The notes under the pieces: generated by a model
What the model saw: the letters and a program-made list of their open reading frames with translations, nothing else
What the model was told of the DNA's origin: nothing
Databases searched by the model: none
Made by a program: the position numbers and the translations under genes
Origin: Pocillopora verrucosa
Lineage: Eukaryota > Cnidaria > Anthozoa > Scleractinia > Pocilloporidae
DNA length: 64,000 nucleotides
Reading direction: 5' to 3'
NCBI RefSeq assembly: GCF_036669915.1
Contig: NC_089321.1
Span: 11,771,914-11,835,913, forward strand
Part shown: positions 12,830-23,883 of the stretch, piece after piece
Position numbering within the stretch: position 1 is the stretch's first letter
Layout: each line of letters opens with the position of its first letter

Positions 12830-13839
12830 TCGAACAATGTCGAATGCTAAGGTGCCCTTGTGGGAAGAATATTGCAAATCAATATTAACCATGGAATTCT
12901 TTCCAACTATACTTGAAAAGGAAACCTGTTTGAATTTTGCTATAATTAGCAGAGCACTTCTTCAGGCAAAACTAAAAGCTCTTTTAAAAGTATAACCTTG
13001 ACAAGTACCCGGCTTTCTTGGAGTAGCTTAGATTTAAAAATCTGTCACATTTGTATGTCATTAAAAGAAAAATAAAAGATTAAAGCCTTCAGAGAATCTC
13101 TATCATGAAAACCGGGGTTATTATCTCAGACGGGACCTGGGAACAAGATCACATGGTCTTCAGCGCCAGAAGTTTGCGGTTTCATTAAGGGTTTCCTTGA
13201 AAAACCAGGTGCTAACTGTCACTGCTCTAAACGCCAATATTGCGTTCTTCCGATTCTCGACATGAGTCAAACACAACATTTTTCTTGCAAAATTAAAATT
13301 CGAGACTTATTTAAAAGATGCAGCTCCTATAGCGCTAATTTTTTCAGCGCAGTTTTAATTAAGATGGTTACGTTTTATTTTCAAGGCATTCAGATAAAAT
13401 TGCACAGGTATCTAAGCACATTTTCAATGTTTTGACGTTTCCCTGGTGAAATGATGAAAATTTCGAAGATAAAGTTTTAGTAAATGATGGCTATCTGGTG
13501 CTGTTTATGCAGCTGCCTACCGAGCCGAAACAAAAAAAACCTCAATAATGGTGAGGACGACTTGTTATGATAAGCAATTTGCAAACGGATGAGTTTTTGC
13601 ATCAGATAACTGACAGACACTCGCAAACCTTCGTAATCAGCCAATGAATTTTTCGGTAGTTCAACTATTATTCCAGGTCGCTATCAAGCGATAGGTTATA
13701 ATCAGTGGAAAAGATCTGGCTTCAACTGTGAAGTTGAACGACAAATTAATCGAGAACTTTAACCGCACTGTTCAAAGGGTGACACAGCAATCGGTCGAGG
13801 AACTTCGTCTACTCGACACAGAAAGCCTGTTGGCAAACC
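12830..13839. other. Intergenic, no gene seen
   Basis: About 1 kb between the CH gene and the K2P locus, AT-rich, with no long open frame and no recognised repeat. The last part would hold the K2P promoter. Confidence 0.4.
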
Positions 13840-15794
13840 ATGGCGACTAACAGCAGCACAAGGTCTGCATTCCGAGTGGTTGGGCTTCTTGTTTATGTCC
13901 TCATCGGAGGAGCCATATTTATGCAGATCGAGAAGGAAACAGGCAGAAACTCTAAGAGTCAAACATTAGAGGACTTCCTACGTCGGTGGAGTAACACGTA
14001 TAATCTGTCCCAAGAAAATATCACCAATCTGCTTAAAGATTACGACGACACGAGGGAGAATGGAGCGAAGCCAACTTGGACATTCTTAAATTCTGTTTTC
14101 TACGTTTTACAGCTTGTCACTACAATTGGTAAGAGAGAAATAGTTGTGAATTTACACCAAAATCGTATACCTTTCCTGATCAGCTTAGGCACTGCAGGTG
14201 CAGAAATATTTTTAACAAGAATGAGTTATTTCATCGAGGTGCGATGCAAATTAAATACATTTTGAACATTTTCTTTCGATATGAAAGTTCCCTTCCAAAA
14301 CACAGATATTGGACCAGTGGAACAACATATTCCTGATAAACTCACAACCTTTAAGCCACCCTAAATGACCAGTCTTCAACCTGTGCTGCACCGAAACTTT
14401 AGAACGCGCTATTACAATCAACAAAGAGCGTGAATACCATCGCTAATTCCAATTGAAGAGTAAAATGTCACCTTTTACGTCCGGCATGACAACCACAGAT
14501 TTGTACTATATTTGTCATTTTTCCATTAGAGTCCTAGCTTCTTCATCGATAGGAATCTTTTCCTTTTCAAAATTGTCACACGCACTTAAACATTTTAAAG
14601 AAATTTGCATATATGGGTTTATCATTATTTCTATTATCATTACACTCAAAATTATCAATATTATAATTACCGTTCTGTCATTATCGTTAGTATTAGTATA
14701 GACCACACTGGTAAATAGGTACTTTTCGCGCGCGCTGATCGGCTTGTTCGGATGTGAATAACAAGTACTATCCGCCTCCGAGCAGCCGATGAGACATATT
14801 CGTGTGTCAAGGGCTTATTTCCGACCATTTTTTTGTATATTGAAAGAAATAAACTATACCAATTTTTTGTATCTGTGTGGTATAAACTAAAAAAGTTGTT
14901 CACCCGCAGTGTCGTTGAAAATGATAGATATATAGACTTTATCAGCAGCCGCTCATGGAAAAAAATGATTGACACCCCTACTGTTATCGTCATTATTTAC
15001 ATCTTTATTATCTTTTTTATCACTAGATATCACCACCTTTCCATTATGAACATCGAAGAGCCAAATTTTTATGTTGCCGTGGCGCTCAGCTTAATTCTTT
15101 CATACGATACCCAAAACACTGAGACAGACTGCCCCATTATTAATTTATTTATTCATTAAATATTTTCTTCATTTTCTTTTACTAATTCATTTGTATCATT
15201 TCCCCTTTTTTTCGCCAGGATATGGAAACATAACGCCCACGACAGAAAGCGTCAAATTTTAACTGTTATTTATGCGCTGGTAGGAATTCCATTCACAGTT
15301 TTGGCTCTTAAATCAATTGGGGAACTTGTAAACAAAGCCTTAAAATCGGTGACCCGACCACTGCATAGGAATTTCACAGTAAAAACTGTCAAGAACGTGC
15401 CTGCGATTTTATGGAAACTGGAAATACCTGCATCAATTTAGTGTCTTGCATTGTAACCTGGATCATTGCTTGTGCACTGAACACGCATTTAGAATCAAAA
15501 CAAAGTTTTATCACGAACTCTTATTCCATTTTTGTGACCTTAACTACTGTCGGATTTGGAGATATTATTCCGTTTGAGGATCACTTGTATGTTTTCATTA
15601 TAACTGTTCTACCCGGGTTGTGTTTCATGTCCAGTTTGATCGACTCGATTGTAGCGTACTTGGATAAAACCCGAGTGGCTACCACGCGATCTTTTAGCCT
15701 CACGGGGTGTTGTTCAGCTAAAAACGAAGCGAGGATAACGGCAGAAGTGGATTTGAAAAACAATCAGACACTGGAGAACAACACCACCTTTTGA
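13840..15794 (+). pseudogene. Two-pore-domain (K2P) potassium channel, frame-broken
   Basis: Exon 13840-14128 carries M1 (FRVVGLLVYVLIGGAIFMQI), a cap region with Asn-X-Ser/Thr sites, and the first filter, TTIG, split by the intron. Exon 15219-15794 continues with YGNITP, M2 (ILTVIYALVGIPFTVLALKS), M3 (NLVSCIVTWIIACAL), the second filter VGFGD and M4. This order of segments is diagnostic of K2P leak channels at the plasma membrane. The second exon cannot be read in one frame: one base appears missing near 15251, where a Gly codon is expected after TTES, and another shift falls between 15366 and 15436. Both filters remain intact. It is either a recent pseudogene or an assembly with indel errors; other long exons in the window read cleanly, which favours a damaged copy or a locally poor assembly. 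Confidence 0.78.
14738..14790. repeat. Short foldback in the K2P intron
   Basis: Imperfect inverted arms, ATCGGCTTGTTCGGAT at 14738-14753 against the reverse complement of 14775-14790, with a loop of about 20 bases, inside a GC-richer patch of an AT-rich intron. Only one copy was seen in the window. Confidence 0.5.
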
Positions 15795-15839
15795 TGGGGC
15801 ATATAGAGGGCTTCCATTAGATGTCATACATATGTCAGT

Positions 15840-16130
15840 AAAGTTGCCAAGGCGATAACACCAGAACAATTAGAACTAATAGAGCGCCGACTTCCCTTTC
15901 GTAGAATGTTTTAAGACAGTTAAATGGGAATAACTTTCACGACAATTACAAGAAAAGTACCAAAAAATTCTAGATCTCGAAAACCATCCAAGATTTCGTA
16001 AGAAATCTGCTAAAATGAACCCCTTAAAAGACTCCTTTGTGAGGATCGTCAAGGAATGGAACAAGTTACCTAACCACCTTTTTGGAAACGATACCGACAT
16101 CAACAGAACAGATTCAAACGAAATTTAAAA
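15840..16130 (+). mobile_element. Probable non-LTR retrotransposon 3' fragment
   Basis: Broken frame translating to RFRKKSAKMNPLKDSFVRI then VKEWNKLPNHLF. The pattern of a lone aromatic/basic block followed by EWNKLP is typical of the very C-terminus of LINE reverse transcriptase ORFs. It lies just behind the K2P locus, has stops and no upstream polymerase domain. Low certainty. Confidence 0.35.
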
Positions 16131-16139
16131 AAGTGGATG

Positions 16140-16950
16140 AACATTAGTTGACTATTCAATTTACTGTTCCCTTTGTCCTGTTTTATTTCAGAGCTGTTCT
16201 TGTACATGTTGTTTGCAGAGATTTTGAAATGTAAAAATGAGCATAAATTTTAGAAGTAAATTTAGTTAGTTAGGAGGGCCTTTTTAGCCCAAAACGAAGC
16301 CATTTTTGTTTTTTTTCGTCTTGTTTGTTTCTGCGGTCAAGCGACACACCCGAGAGCTGATTTTTTAGGAGATTAGATGGCGGCTTTTAAAAAACGTTGA
16401 CATCATACCTTCAAAACAAAATGCTTTATTGGATTTCGGCTTCCTTGATTGAGGGATCATTTGAACTTTGTTATTTTTATTGAGTTTAGCGATTGTTTCA
16501 ATCACACGGCTTTGCATAATTTGAAACTGTGGAAAAAAACTATATAAAAATGGGTTATGTCATGTACTAAGCTGAACACTTCGTAACGTTTCAAAAGATG
16601 TAACGTTGTATCATTTATTTATTTGCACTTCGCACGCAAAGATCGCGATAATGTGATATTACTTAGTTTATATAAAAAATTAATTGGACACGTGCAAAAA
16701 CTAACTTGATTTGAGGAGGAAACGTGGTCTAAACTAGAAACGAATGGCGTGATGTTGAAGGAAAGAGCTTGGATCCAAATCAATTGTGAATGCATACCGC
16801 TCTGTCTCTCTTGGTTCTAGATGACCTATGATGACCTACGTGTTAAAACCAACGGGTTTGCAATCGCAATTCAACACTTGTTTTCAAAGGAAATGAAATA
16901 TTTTGTTTTCAAAGGAAATTAAATACTTTTTTTTCAAAGGACATGAAATA
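16140..16950. other. Intergenic, no gene seen
   Basis: AT-rich interval with a few T runs and a small direct repeat around TTTTCAAAGGAAATGAAATA (three near-copies between 16880 and 16955). No coding evidence. Confidence 0.35.
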
Positions 16951-16965
16951 TTTTGGAAAACGTTC

Positions 16966-17115
16966 TGTTCTTACCCAGAGTGGTAAACACAGAAGCGACT
17001 TCAGCGCTCTGTCGCTCTCAACCGAACGGTTCGGCCTACGATTCGCGAGGACTTTTCGTCTCTTCTGGTCATTCGAGTTTATCTTACGCCACTCATCTCT
17101 CCAAAAATTTGTCAG
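16966..17115 (+). other. Possible 5' non-coding exon of the ENPP locus
   Basis: A less AT-rich block ending in a good donor (GTCAG then GTAAGG at 17116). A matching acceptor (TCTCAG) lies at 17831-17836, 40 bases before the first ENPP methionine codon. The pairing is inferred; if true, the locus has an intron in its leader and is not a processed retrocopy. Confidence 0.3.
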
Positions 17116-17875
17116 GTAAGGCTGAGATAGCGGTGGGCGTGGAAAATAATTGTTAAGCAGATTTGAGCTAGCGCGAAATCAGGGTTTTCAATCCACATGC
17201 GTGAGATTCACTGCGAAAACGCAAGAGTGAATTTGAACATTGCACGCGAGTGGGGCGACACGCGCAGAAGAAGCTCTTTCTCACGCTTTTACTCCCCAAG
17301 AAGCGGCTGGCACTGTTGGTTGTAAAAAAAAAAATTCATGACTGCATTAGACATGTCTGAGAGTTTTTAGTAAATAATGACCGTAAGATCAATGTAATTG
17401 TGTACCTAAGACGATGCCTCAGGATTTGTAACAGGTATTTTTCTGTAATGTAATTCACCACGCTTCTCGTTGTCTATTTCCCAAATATTTTGCCGTAGGT
17501 CTGTTCAGTAACAGATCACAGAGGACGTCGAAATACGGTGACACACTCGATAGAGATCTCGAGTTATAATCTTATTGTTATCTATACATTTCTAATATGA
17601 AATATGGCTTAAAAGTTTACACTCGCACTATAATTCCTTAAAACTGCTCTTAATACAGTTATTTTGTAATATTTAGCTTACTTTGAAGAAGTTCGAGTTG
17701 ATTTTTGACTTTCGTGATTTCTTGTTAAGTTACGCGGATGAAAAAGGTCAGACTTATGACAAGGGCTCTTAAGGTTATTGTTTTCTTTACCACGAATAAT
17801 TTAACTATTGTTTTTTTTTCTCGGACAAATTCTCAGCGACCACGGTGTGTTTATCAGCCGAAACCCAAATCCAAC

Positions 17876-19418
17876 ATGAGGAAAACGGATGCCATTCATG
17901 TTCTCCTACAGGCAACTTGCCTCGTTCTCATCTCCAAACCTCACCTCGTCGAAACAAAAAGAACCTTCCAAGCAAAAGAAACGGTCATTTGGTTTCCATG
18001 GATGGATTAGGCTGGCAATTTATCAGCGGCCAGTTTGCAGACACTCCCCATCTCGACGAGGTCTGCAGAGAAGGCGTCCGTGCAAGGCACCTCTTCAATG
18101 TGGTCCCAACCAAAACTTGGCCGAATCACCATTCCTATATGACGGGACTTTACCCAGAGAGCCACGGGATTGTCTCAAATAAGTTCTGGGATCCTGTTTA
18201 TCAAGCAAAATTTATTTACGATTATGATGGTTCAGACAGCGACCCGAAGTTCTACACGCTTCCGAACCAATCTGGTTGACACTACAAAAAGCAGGGTGGA
18301 CGTAGCGGGATTTACTTCTGGCCGGGAAGCCGCGGCTATCCAGAAAAACCCATTTTCTACGAGAAGCCCTTTTGCAAAGTCGATTGCAGCGCGATTGACC
18401 CAAAAGATCTTCCGAAATACCGTAACAAAACGTATCCGTCGTGGTTAGGTTACAATACATTCATTGTGTCTTCAATTACACGGAACCTTCTCAGAGCCGA
18501 ATCGATTAAAATCATAAACTGGCTCAAATCGGACGAACCACCGCAGTTTGTGGCGCTGTACATCGATCACCCGGACTGGGAGGGGCACGAATATGGCAGT
18601 TATTCAAATGAATACAAACGAGCCATTGAAAAAGTCGATCGCGATGTTGTGGGTTATTTCATTGATCGATTGCGTGACGAGAGCTTATGACACAGTCAAC
18701 TTGATGTTCGTCAGCGATCACAGTTTTAACAACGTCTCTTCAAGGCGACTCATAATTCTCGCGATTACATCGAACAGTCTGCGTACATGCTGACGGAATC
18801 TGGGGCACTCGTACACATTTGGCCGAAAGATGGTAGACTAGACGAAATTTATGACAACCTCACTAAAGCCAAAAACCCACACATGACAGTTTACAAGAAG
18901 GAAGACATCCCAGGTAAGTACCACTGGAAACACAATCGCCGCATCCCTCCTATATTCATCAATCCCGAAGTGGGTTTGGTTATCGAGCAATCCCGCGGGG
19001 AACACGAGCGTGTCTTGGGTTCACGGGACACACGCCTGGCCGCCTCAGGAGAGTCGCAGCTACCCAATTTTCTTTGCCCGTGGTCCCGCATTTAAAAAGG
19101 GTTTCGAAATTGCGCCGTTCAAGAACACTAGATCTCTACCCTCTGATGTGTCAACTTCTTGGAATTGTGCCTCAACCGAACAATGGCTCACTGGAAAATG
19201 TCATGCCTCTTCTTCTGCAAGAAACCACAGACCCACCAACCCCAGACCCACCAACCGCTGGTCAAGCGAAAGTAAACATGCAGGGACTTCCGGTTTTGAT
19301 GGCGATATCTATCTGCTTGCCAATTCCTCATTTTGCAAGCTTTCCAGTACACTTAATATTCGAACCTTTTGCCCGAAATTCATTAAAGGTGGTACTAAGT
19401 AAGGGGGCAAAGACTTAA
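17876..19418 (+). pseudogene. Ectonucleotide pyrophosphatase/phosphodiesterase (ENPP4/5-like), frame-broken
   Basis: A single block recognisable from end to end as an ENPP. It has a hydrophobic signal peptide after MRKTDAIH, a metal-site aspartate (LVSMDG), the nucleophile motif VPTKTWPNH, GLYPESHGIV, FWPG, YIDHPDWEGHEYG, the VSDHS metal pair, a GPAFKK block, YPLMCQLLGI, PNNGSLENV and a hydrophobic C-terminal anchor. ENPP enzymes hydrolyse nucleotide or lipid phosphodiesters outside the cell using two zinc ions; tail and anchor most resemble ENPP4/5. The reading must change frame at about 17990, 18260, 18300, 18685, 18760, 19000 and 19110, so no full protein can be made as written. Catalytic motifs remain well conserved, which argues for recent decay or assembly indels rather than an ancient relic. 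Confidence 0.8.
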
Positions 19419-19955
19419 AACCTTTTGGGAAAAGCACATACACTTTCCATTAAAAAGCCTGTCTTAGCTTCTGTTTCAGTCGCCATAGGTTTTCAAAACA
19501 AAGATATGCAAACTATGTCAGGTATTCACTAATTCTGAGTAACAATCCAGAAAAAAACAGTACTTTTTTTTTTATATCAGAGCCCTCTGTAAGTTTTTCA
19601 TCAACCCCTCCCCCCTCTCTCTCTCCCTAATGTCAAAATATAACTCTAGGTGAGCATAAAATCAGATAAATATCCTACAGAGAAGATTATTAGTCATGAA
19701 CTAAATTTATTTACATTCTCTACCATTTCAGCACTGGGTTAGCTTTGTATCTATCATAATCTTCTTTCTTGAAGAAAGATATTTCTGTTTCATGTCCTGT
19801 TAGGAAATAAGAAGATTTTATGGTTATGAACAAGGTGAAAGTAAATAGAGGATGTTCATTTTTAAATGGATACAATTAACCGAAAAAAAAATTTCTGCTA
19901 AGGTTATGTTGAACATTTAATTACTTCACAACAGGTTTATGGTTTCTTAATCCAG
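19419..19955. other. Intergenic, no gene seen
   Basis: AT-rich sequence with a CT-rich tract near 19605-19625. Probably the 3' flank of the ENPP locus. Confidence 0.35.
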
Positions 19956-20162
19956 GCCTTTGACCTCTAAGAGTGACCAGCATACAGTTTCTCCTTACAT
20001 TATCACCCCTGAATCAAACAGTTAGGTCACAAGAATAGAGAGAATGATCAGCAGCTAAAGGACCTCTTGATTGTTTAACAAATTCTCCTTATCAGCACCT
20101 AAGGAAATGTATAGAGAACAGTATGGAGAATATGCATACTGATGTTAGGGTGTAAAGGGGTT
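19956..20162. repeat. Dispersed MITE-like repeat, family 3
   Basis: Begins CCTTTGACCTCTAAGAGTGA and ends with TGTTAGGGTGTAAAGGGG. It shares GACCAGCAT, TTTCTCCTTACA, TATCACCC, CACCTAAGGAAATGTATAG and AGAACAGTATGG(A/G)GAATAT with the copy at 39139. Confidence 0.7.
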
Positions 20163-20410
20163 AATGCTCAGAACTAAGTCAGTGCAGCAGTTTCACGCAA
20201 TTTTTTACTGGAGGGAGTCCAGGGAGACTTCACTCACCGTGTTACCCAACATTGCTGATGCTATGGAAACCAGGTTTAGCGAAAATATTGTGGGGAACTC
20301 ACCAATTCGCATTCTTGGAAAGACTGCAGTCCTGTCTAAGCATAAGCATCTCATCATTTTCTGTGTTTATCACTGGATCACTTGTCTATTAAAATAAATT
20401 TGTGTTAATC

Positions 20411-20585
20411 ACCACTTAACTCCCAAGATCTGATTGTTAATTCTCCCATCTAGCTGCTGCACATTTCCTTGTAAATTAGTTACCAGAATTTGGTGTCAGA
20501 TCACGTTGACAACTTCTACTTGAAACCTTTGAGAATTCTCATTACCTGTTTGCTGGGTAATGAATGGATATTATTATTTATATAA
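20411..20585. repeat. Dispersed MITE-like repeat, family 2 (truncated)
   Basis: Opens with CTTAACTCCCAAGATCTGAT and follows the family order TTAATTCTCC, CTGCTGCACATTTCCTTG, TAAATTAGTTA, CCTGTTTGCTG, then a GGATATTAT end. The terminal part present in the copy at 48871 is missing. Confidence 0.7.
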
Positions 20586-20599
20586 TAAGCTCAGTTATG

Positions 20600-20810
20600 C
20601 ACGCATTCTGATTGGTTCTCACTTATGATCTATGAGGACAGATGTATAGATGACATCATCATTAAAACTTTTTTTAAATTCTTATTATTCAGTGACACAC
20701 TCGGTGCCTCGTGTGCCACTTTATTTACCACACATTTTGACGTCATTTGTGATCTATTACTGAATAGACACACGGCAACTTGGAATCTATTTGTTAAATA
20801 GATACTGATG
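20600..20810. repeat. Dispersed repeat, family 4
   Basis: Contains TTCTCACTTATGATCTATG with GACAGATGTATAGAT and, further on, TTTGTGATCTATTACTGAAT with AGACACACGGCAAC. The same two blocks in the same order occur at about 24726-24992, and the second block again near 57660-57735. Extent estimated. Confidence 0.5.
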
Positions 20811-21632
20811 AATACCAGGATTTTTCCTTTTACTAAAAAAATCATATCTTCATTGCACACAGTGAAGATACTATTTTTATCTTTAACATGTGAGGATATT
20901 GGAGTCGCCATGGTACTAACATGAGATACTTTCAGCACTCAAAGATAAAATTTGTATCCCTGTGTGGCCATGTTATATCCTCTGTTTATAGGGAGAAATA
21001 ACTCGTTGATTAAAAGGGGTTGATAAACTTATCTTTGCTCTTTACATATGTAGTTATCCACTTAACTATTGTCTAATTGGGACACACATCACAAGAGTTG
21101 ACTTACTTTGGCACCATGTGCTTTATGCTGAATTTTCATTGTGTCTGTTAACATTGTTGAAAGAGGATTAAAAACAACTTGGTATAAGTAATTAGATATT
21201 TCATTGACACTGATAGAATGGTCAAAATAATCAGTTGAACAATTGGAAATTTAATTTTTTCTTTCTTGTTAAGATGTTTTCATTTTACCCTCACCCTTCC
21301 CCCCCCACTCCCCTCACTTCCCAGGTTAAGGTTAGGGTAGAGTCTGAACTCTCCACTTCAAAATAAAGTCCAAAGGGTAGATTTTGTGAGAGTATCTTTG
21401 AAAAGTGTGTGTGTTGGTTTCTTTGAAGACAACAATTACCAAACAATTCATCAAAACCTCTCTATCCTTGAGATGGGCAGAGCCATAAACATAAATGTTC
21501 CAGACTGAAAATGTTTTTGGATCCCAGTGTATAATTTGGGTGACAAAGATGCAAGTTTGGAGGTTGTAAAATTACAATGAAACTCAGAAAACTGTGAAAA
21601 ATAAGAATAACCAAATTATCAAGGTTATTGTG
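20811..21632. other. Non-coding interval, no gene seen
   Basis: AT-rich, with a CCCCCCACTCCCC tract near 21300. It may be an intron of the minus-strand C2orf76-like gene, whose later exons I could not find. Confidence 0.35.
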
Positions 21633-21844
21633 TTAACCCTTTCACTCCCAGATCACATTTGTAATTCTCCTTACTGCCAACCATACAATTCTTATAATGT
21701 TAGCTACGAGAATTTAGAATTGGATCAACTAATTATCCCCAAATTGATATTTTTCTTTATTCTCATTATTTATCTGGTTGATATTTTATTACTATTGTAA
21801 GGAGAAATTCTGTCTTGGTCACTCATAGGAGTTAAAGGTTTAAA
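21633..21844. repeat. Dispersed MITE-like repeat, family 1 (inverted relative to 22174)
   Basis: Terminal inverted repeats TTAACCCTTTCACTCCCA and GGAGTTAAAGGTTTAA. Internal blocks TTGGATCAACTAATTATCCC, CTTTATTCTCATTATTTATC and GGAGAAATTCTGTCTTGGTC are the reverse complement of the family 1 core. Confidence 0.8.
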
Positions 21845-21958
21845 GCAAAAAACCTATCAGACATAAAAAAAACTAAAATGCATCAGTAATGGTATTAGGT
21901 CTTGTGCATGTTTATATTGGAATAAAAAAACTTGCCTTCCAGCTTTGCTTTCAAGGAG

Positions 21959-22063
21959 CAGATGTAACACCAAGACCAAATCCTGGTGAGAACAATGAGG
22001 AAGTGTCAAGGATTCATGAACATTTTAGTGCAATGGGAGGCTTAGAGGGCCTGAATTTTCAGT
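21959..22063 (+). other. Orphan exon-like open stretch
   Basis: A good acceptor (TTGCCTTCCAG) is followed by an open frame ending in TGA that translates to LCFQGADVTPRPNPGENN, then EEVSRIHEHFSAMGGLEGLN. Composition looks coding and unlike its AT-rich surroundings. I do not recognise the protein and saw no partner exon. Confidence 0.25.
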
Positions 22064-22173
22064 GATTTACATCTTTGTACATAGAAAATATTGGTCCTTT
22101 CTGTTTTGGAGGTTTTGGTCCCATTTGTAAGGAACTTTAATTGTAATTGGGTTATACACAATTGGCCTTTCAC

Positions 22174-22380
22174 CAACCCCTTATAACTCCCATGAGTGAC
22201 CAAGACAGAATTTCTCTTTACAATATCAATGAACAATATCAACCAGATAAGTGATGAGAATAACGAAAATCTCAATTTGGGGATAATTAGTGGATCCAAT
22301 ACTAAATTCTCTGAACCAACACTAGTAAGGATTGGTATGTTTGAGAGTGGACAAATTTGATCTGGAAGTTTAGGGTTTAG
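22174..22380. repeat. Dispersed MITE-like repeat, family 1
   Basis: TAACTCCCATGAGTGACCAA, GACAGAATTTCTC, CAACCAGATAAGTGATGAGA and GGGGATAATTAGTGGATCCA are all present; the 3' end (GGAAGTTTAGGGTT) is diverged. Confidence 0.8.
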
Positions 22381-22813
22381 AATAAAATCAAGTGACTGTG
22401 TTCATGGTTTTCTAAGTCTCAACTGAAGATAAATGATAACTTCTTTACTGAAGGTCACAATCTGGTTACCCAGTGAATCAATGACCTGTCCCATTAAAAA
22501 AACAATTATCTGAGCAACAGACATATGCAAAGGTCCCTGAATAGGAAGGGGTACATCAGATCTTTTCTTTATATCTGTGTGGAACAAGCATGGATTTTCT
22601 AATTACTACAGGGCAATTCTGAGAACATAAAGCAAAGACTAAAAAACACAAGGAAATTTCTTTCTTTAGTTTTGCCCCTTGATTCCATATATGTGTCACA
22701 ACAACCCCCCCCAAAAAACCAAACCCCAAAAAAAAAAAAAAACTTTTTTTTTTTGTTTTTGAGGGACACAATTCCTCCTTAGAGATCAGAATGTCCACTT
22801 AGTAACGTTATTC

Positions 22814-23035
22814 TTAACCCTTTAACTCCCACAAGTGGACCAAGACAGAATTTCTCCTTTCAATATCAATACCGAATAACAAGCAGGACAGTGATGAGAA
22901 TAAAGAAATAATATCAGTCATGGGATTATAAGTTGATCCAATACCAAATTCTCCAAACAAACATTACAAGAACTGTGTTGGCAGACAGTAAGGAGAAATT
23001 ACTAAATGAGGATCTTTGGGAGTTAAAGAGTTTAA
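22814..23035. repeat. Dispersed MITE-like repeat, family 1
   Basis: Both ends are clear (TTAACCCTTTAACTCCCA and TTTGGGAGTTAAAGAGTTTA), with the core GACCAAGACAGAATTTCTCC and CAGACAGTAAGGAGAAATTA. About 220 bp, a full-length copy. Confidence 0.85.
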
Positions 23036-23515
23036 ATATTTTGGAGCAAGATTTCAGGTCAAATTCAGCAAACTTGCAATTATTCTTCCAATTCCCTGAC
23101 TCTTAGTTGCATGTGTCTGAATTAAGTACAAAAAAAAAAACAGAAGGCACTCTCCTGCATCACTTTGCAAATCTCATGCACAAATCTTCTATCGCATAGG
23201 AAGGTACCTGCTTCTTGTCCCTTTGCAAAAGTTATTAAACCACAACCAACTTTTCCAGCGAAATTAGTAAGGTAGCTCATCATCATCAAAATTTACACCC
23301 GTGTTGTAACTTCTCTTTGAACAAATACTCCAAGAAATTGCAATTTTTAACATTTTTTTTTTTTACATATTCGTGTGTACGCTAAGGAGAGAGCTGTTGC
23401 ATTATTCTGCTTTTGTGGGCTTATTTGTAAAATGAGACCCTGGAGTATATTCTGAGAAACGAAAACCCTTCATTTATATCGGCCCTATCAGATGTTTTTG
23501 AGGATAACGACTTAC

Positions 23516-23666
23516 CCGAAACGACAAAGTCCATGAAATCTTTGGCTGTTTGTTCCAATGACACATCTTTAAATACGACATCTTTGATATTCCGGTATTC
23601 AAAGGACCTTATGAGACGCATTGTTACAGTCGCTCCAGAAGAATCAGCTCGTGCCTCCTCATCCAT
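23516..23666 (-). CDS. UPF0538 (C2orf76-like) protein, first coding exon only
   Basis: From ATG at 23666 to a GTAAG donor just below 23516, 50 residues. VTMRLIRSFEYRNIKDVVF and SLEQTAKDFMDFVV match the start of the UPF0538 family (human C2orf76, about 126 residues, function unknown). The remaining two thirds of the protein should lie at lower coordinates; I searched 19.4-23.4 kb by eye and did not find them, so the introns may be long or the gene incomplete. Start chosen because it is the first in-frame Met and lies next to a divergent start. Confidence 0.7.
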
Positions 23667-23883
23667 CGTCCCACATTAACAAAAAGATATCTACCAAAAT
23701 ATTTAGAATCTGTCAAACGTCCGCCATGTTGTGTAGCTGTGTCCACCGCTTATTTACAAAACCGCATGCAAGCAGCACTGGGACCGAGGTGTTGTTTCCA
23801 GACTTCTTACACTCATACTCTGATTGACATTTTGCAATTACATTAGATCAACTTCCTGCACGTTGTCTCACTCGTTAAGAATA
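23667..23883. promoter_or_regulatory. Divergent promoter, C2orf76-like and BTB-TLDc
   Basis: 217 bases separate the two opposite start codons. The interval is less AT-rich than neighbouring spacers. No TATA box was recognised. Shared promoter use is inferred from spacing only. Confidence 0.45.

Noticed and set aside
14453-15159. Open frames in the K2P intron
   Set aside because: AT-driven hydrophobic frames on both strands with no domain; they lie between two well-defined channel exons.
23140-23260. Minus-strand open stretch reading GCGLITFAKGQEAGTF
   Set aside because: Considered as a second C2orf76 exon, but it matches none of the conserved blocks of that family and ends in a poly-A/T run.
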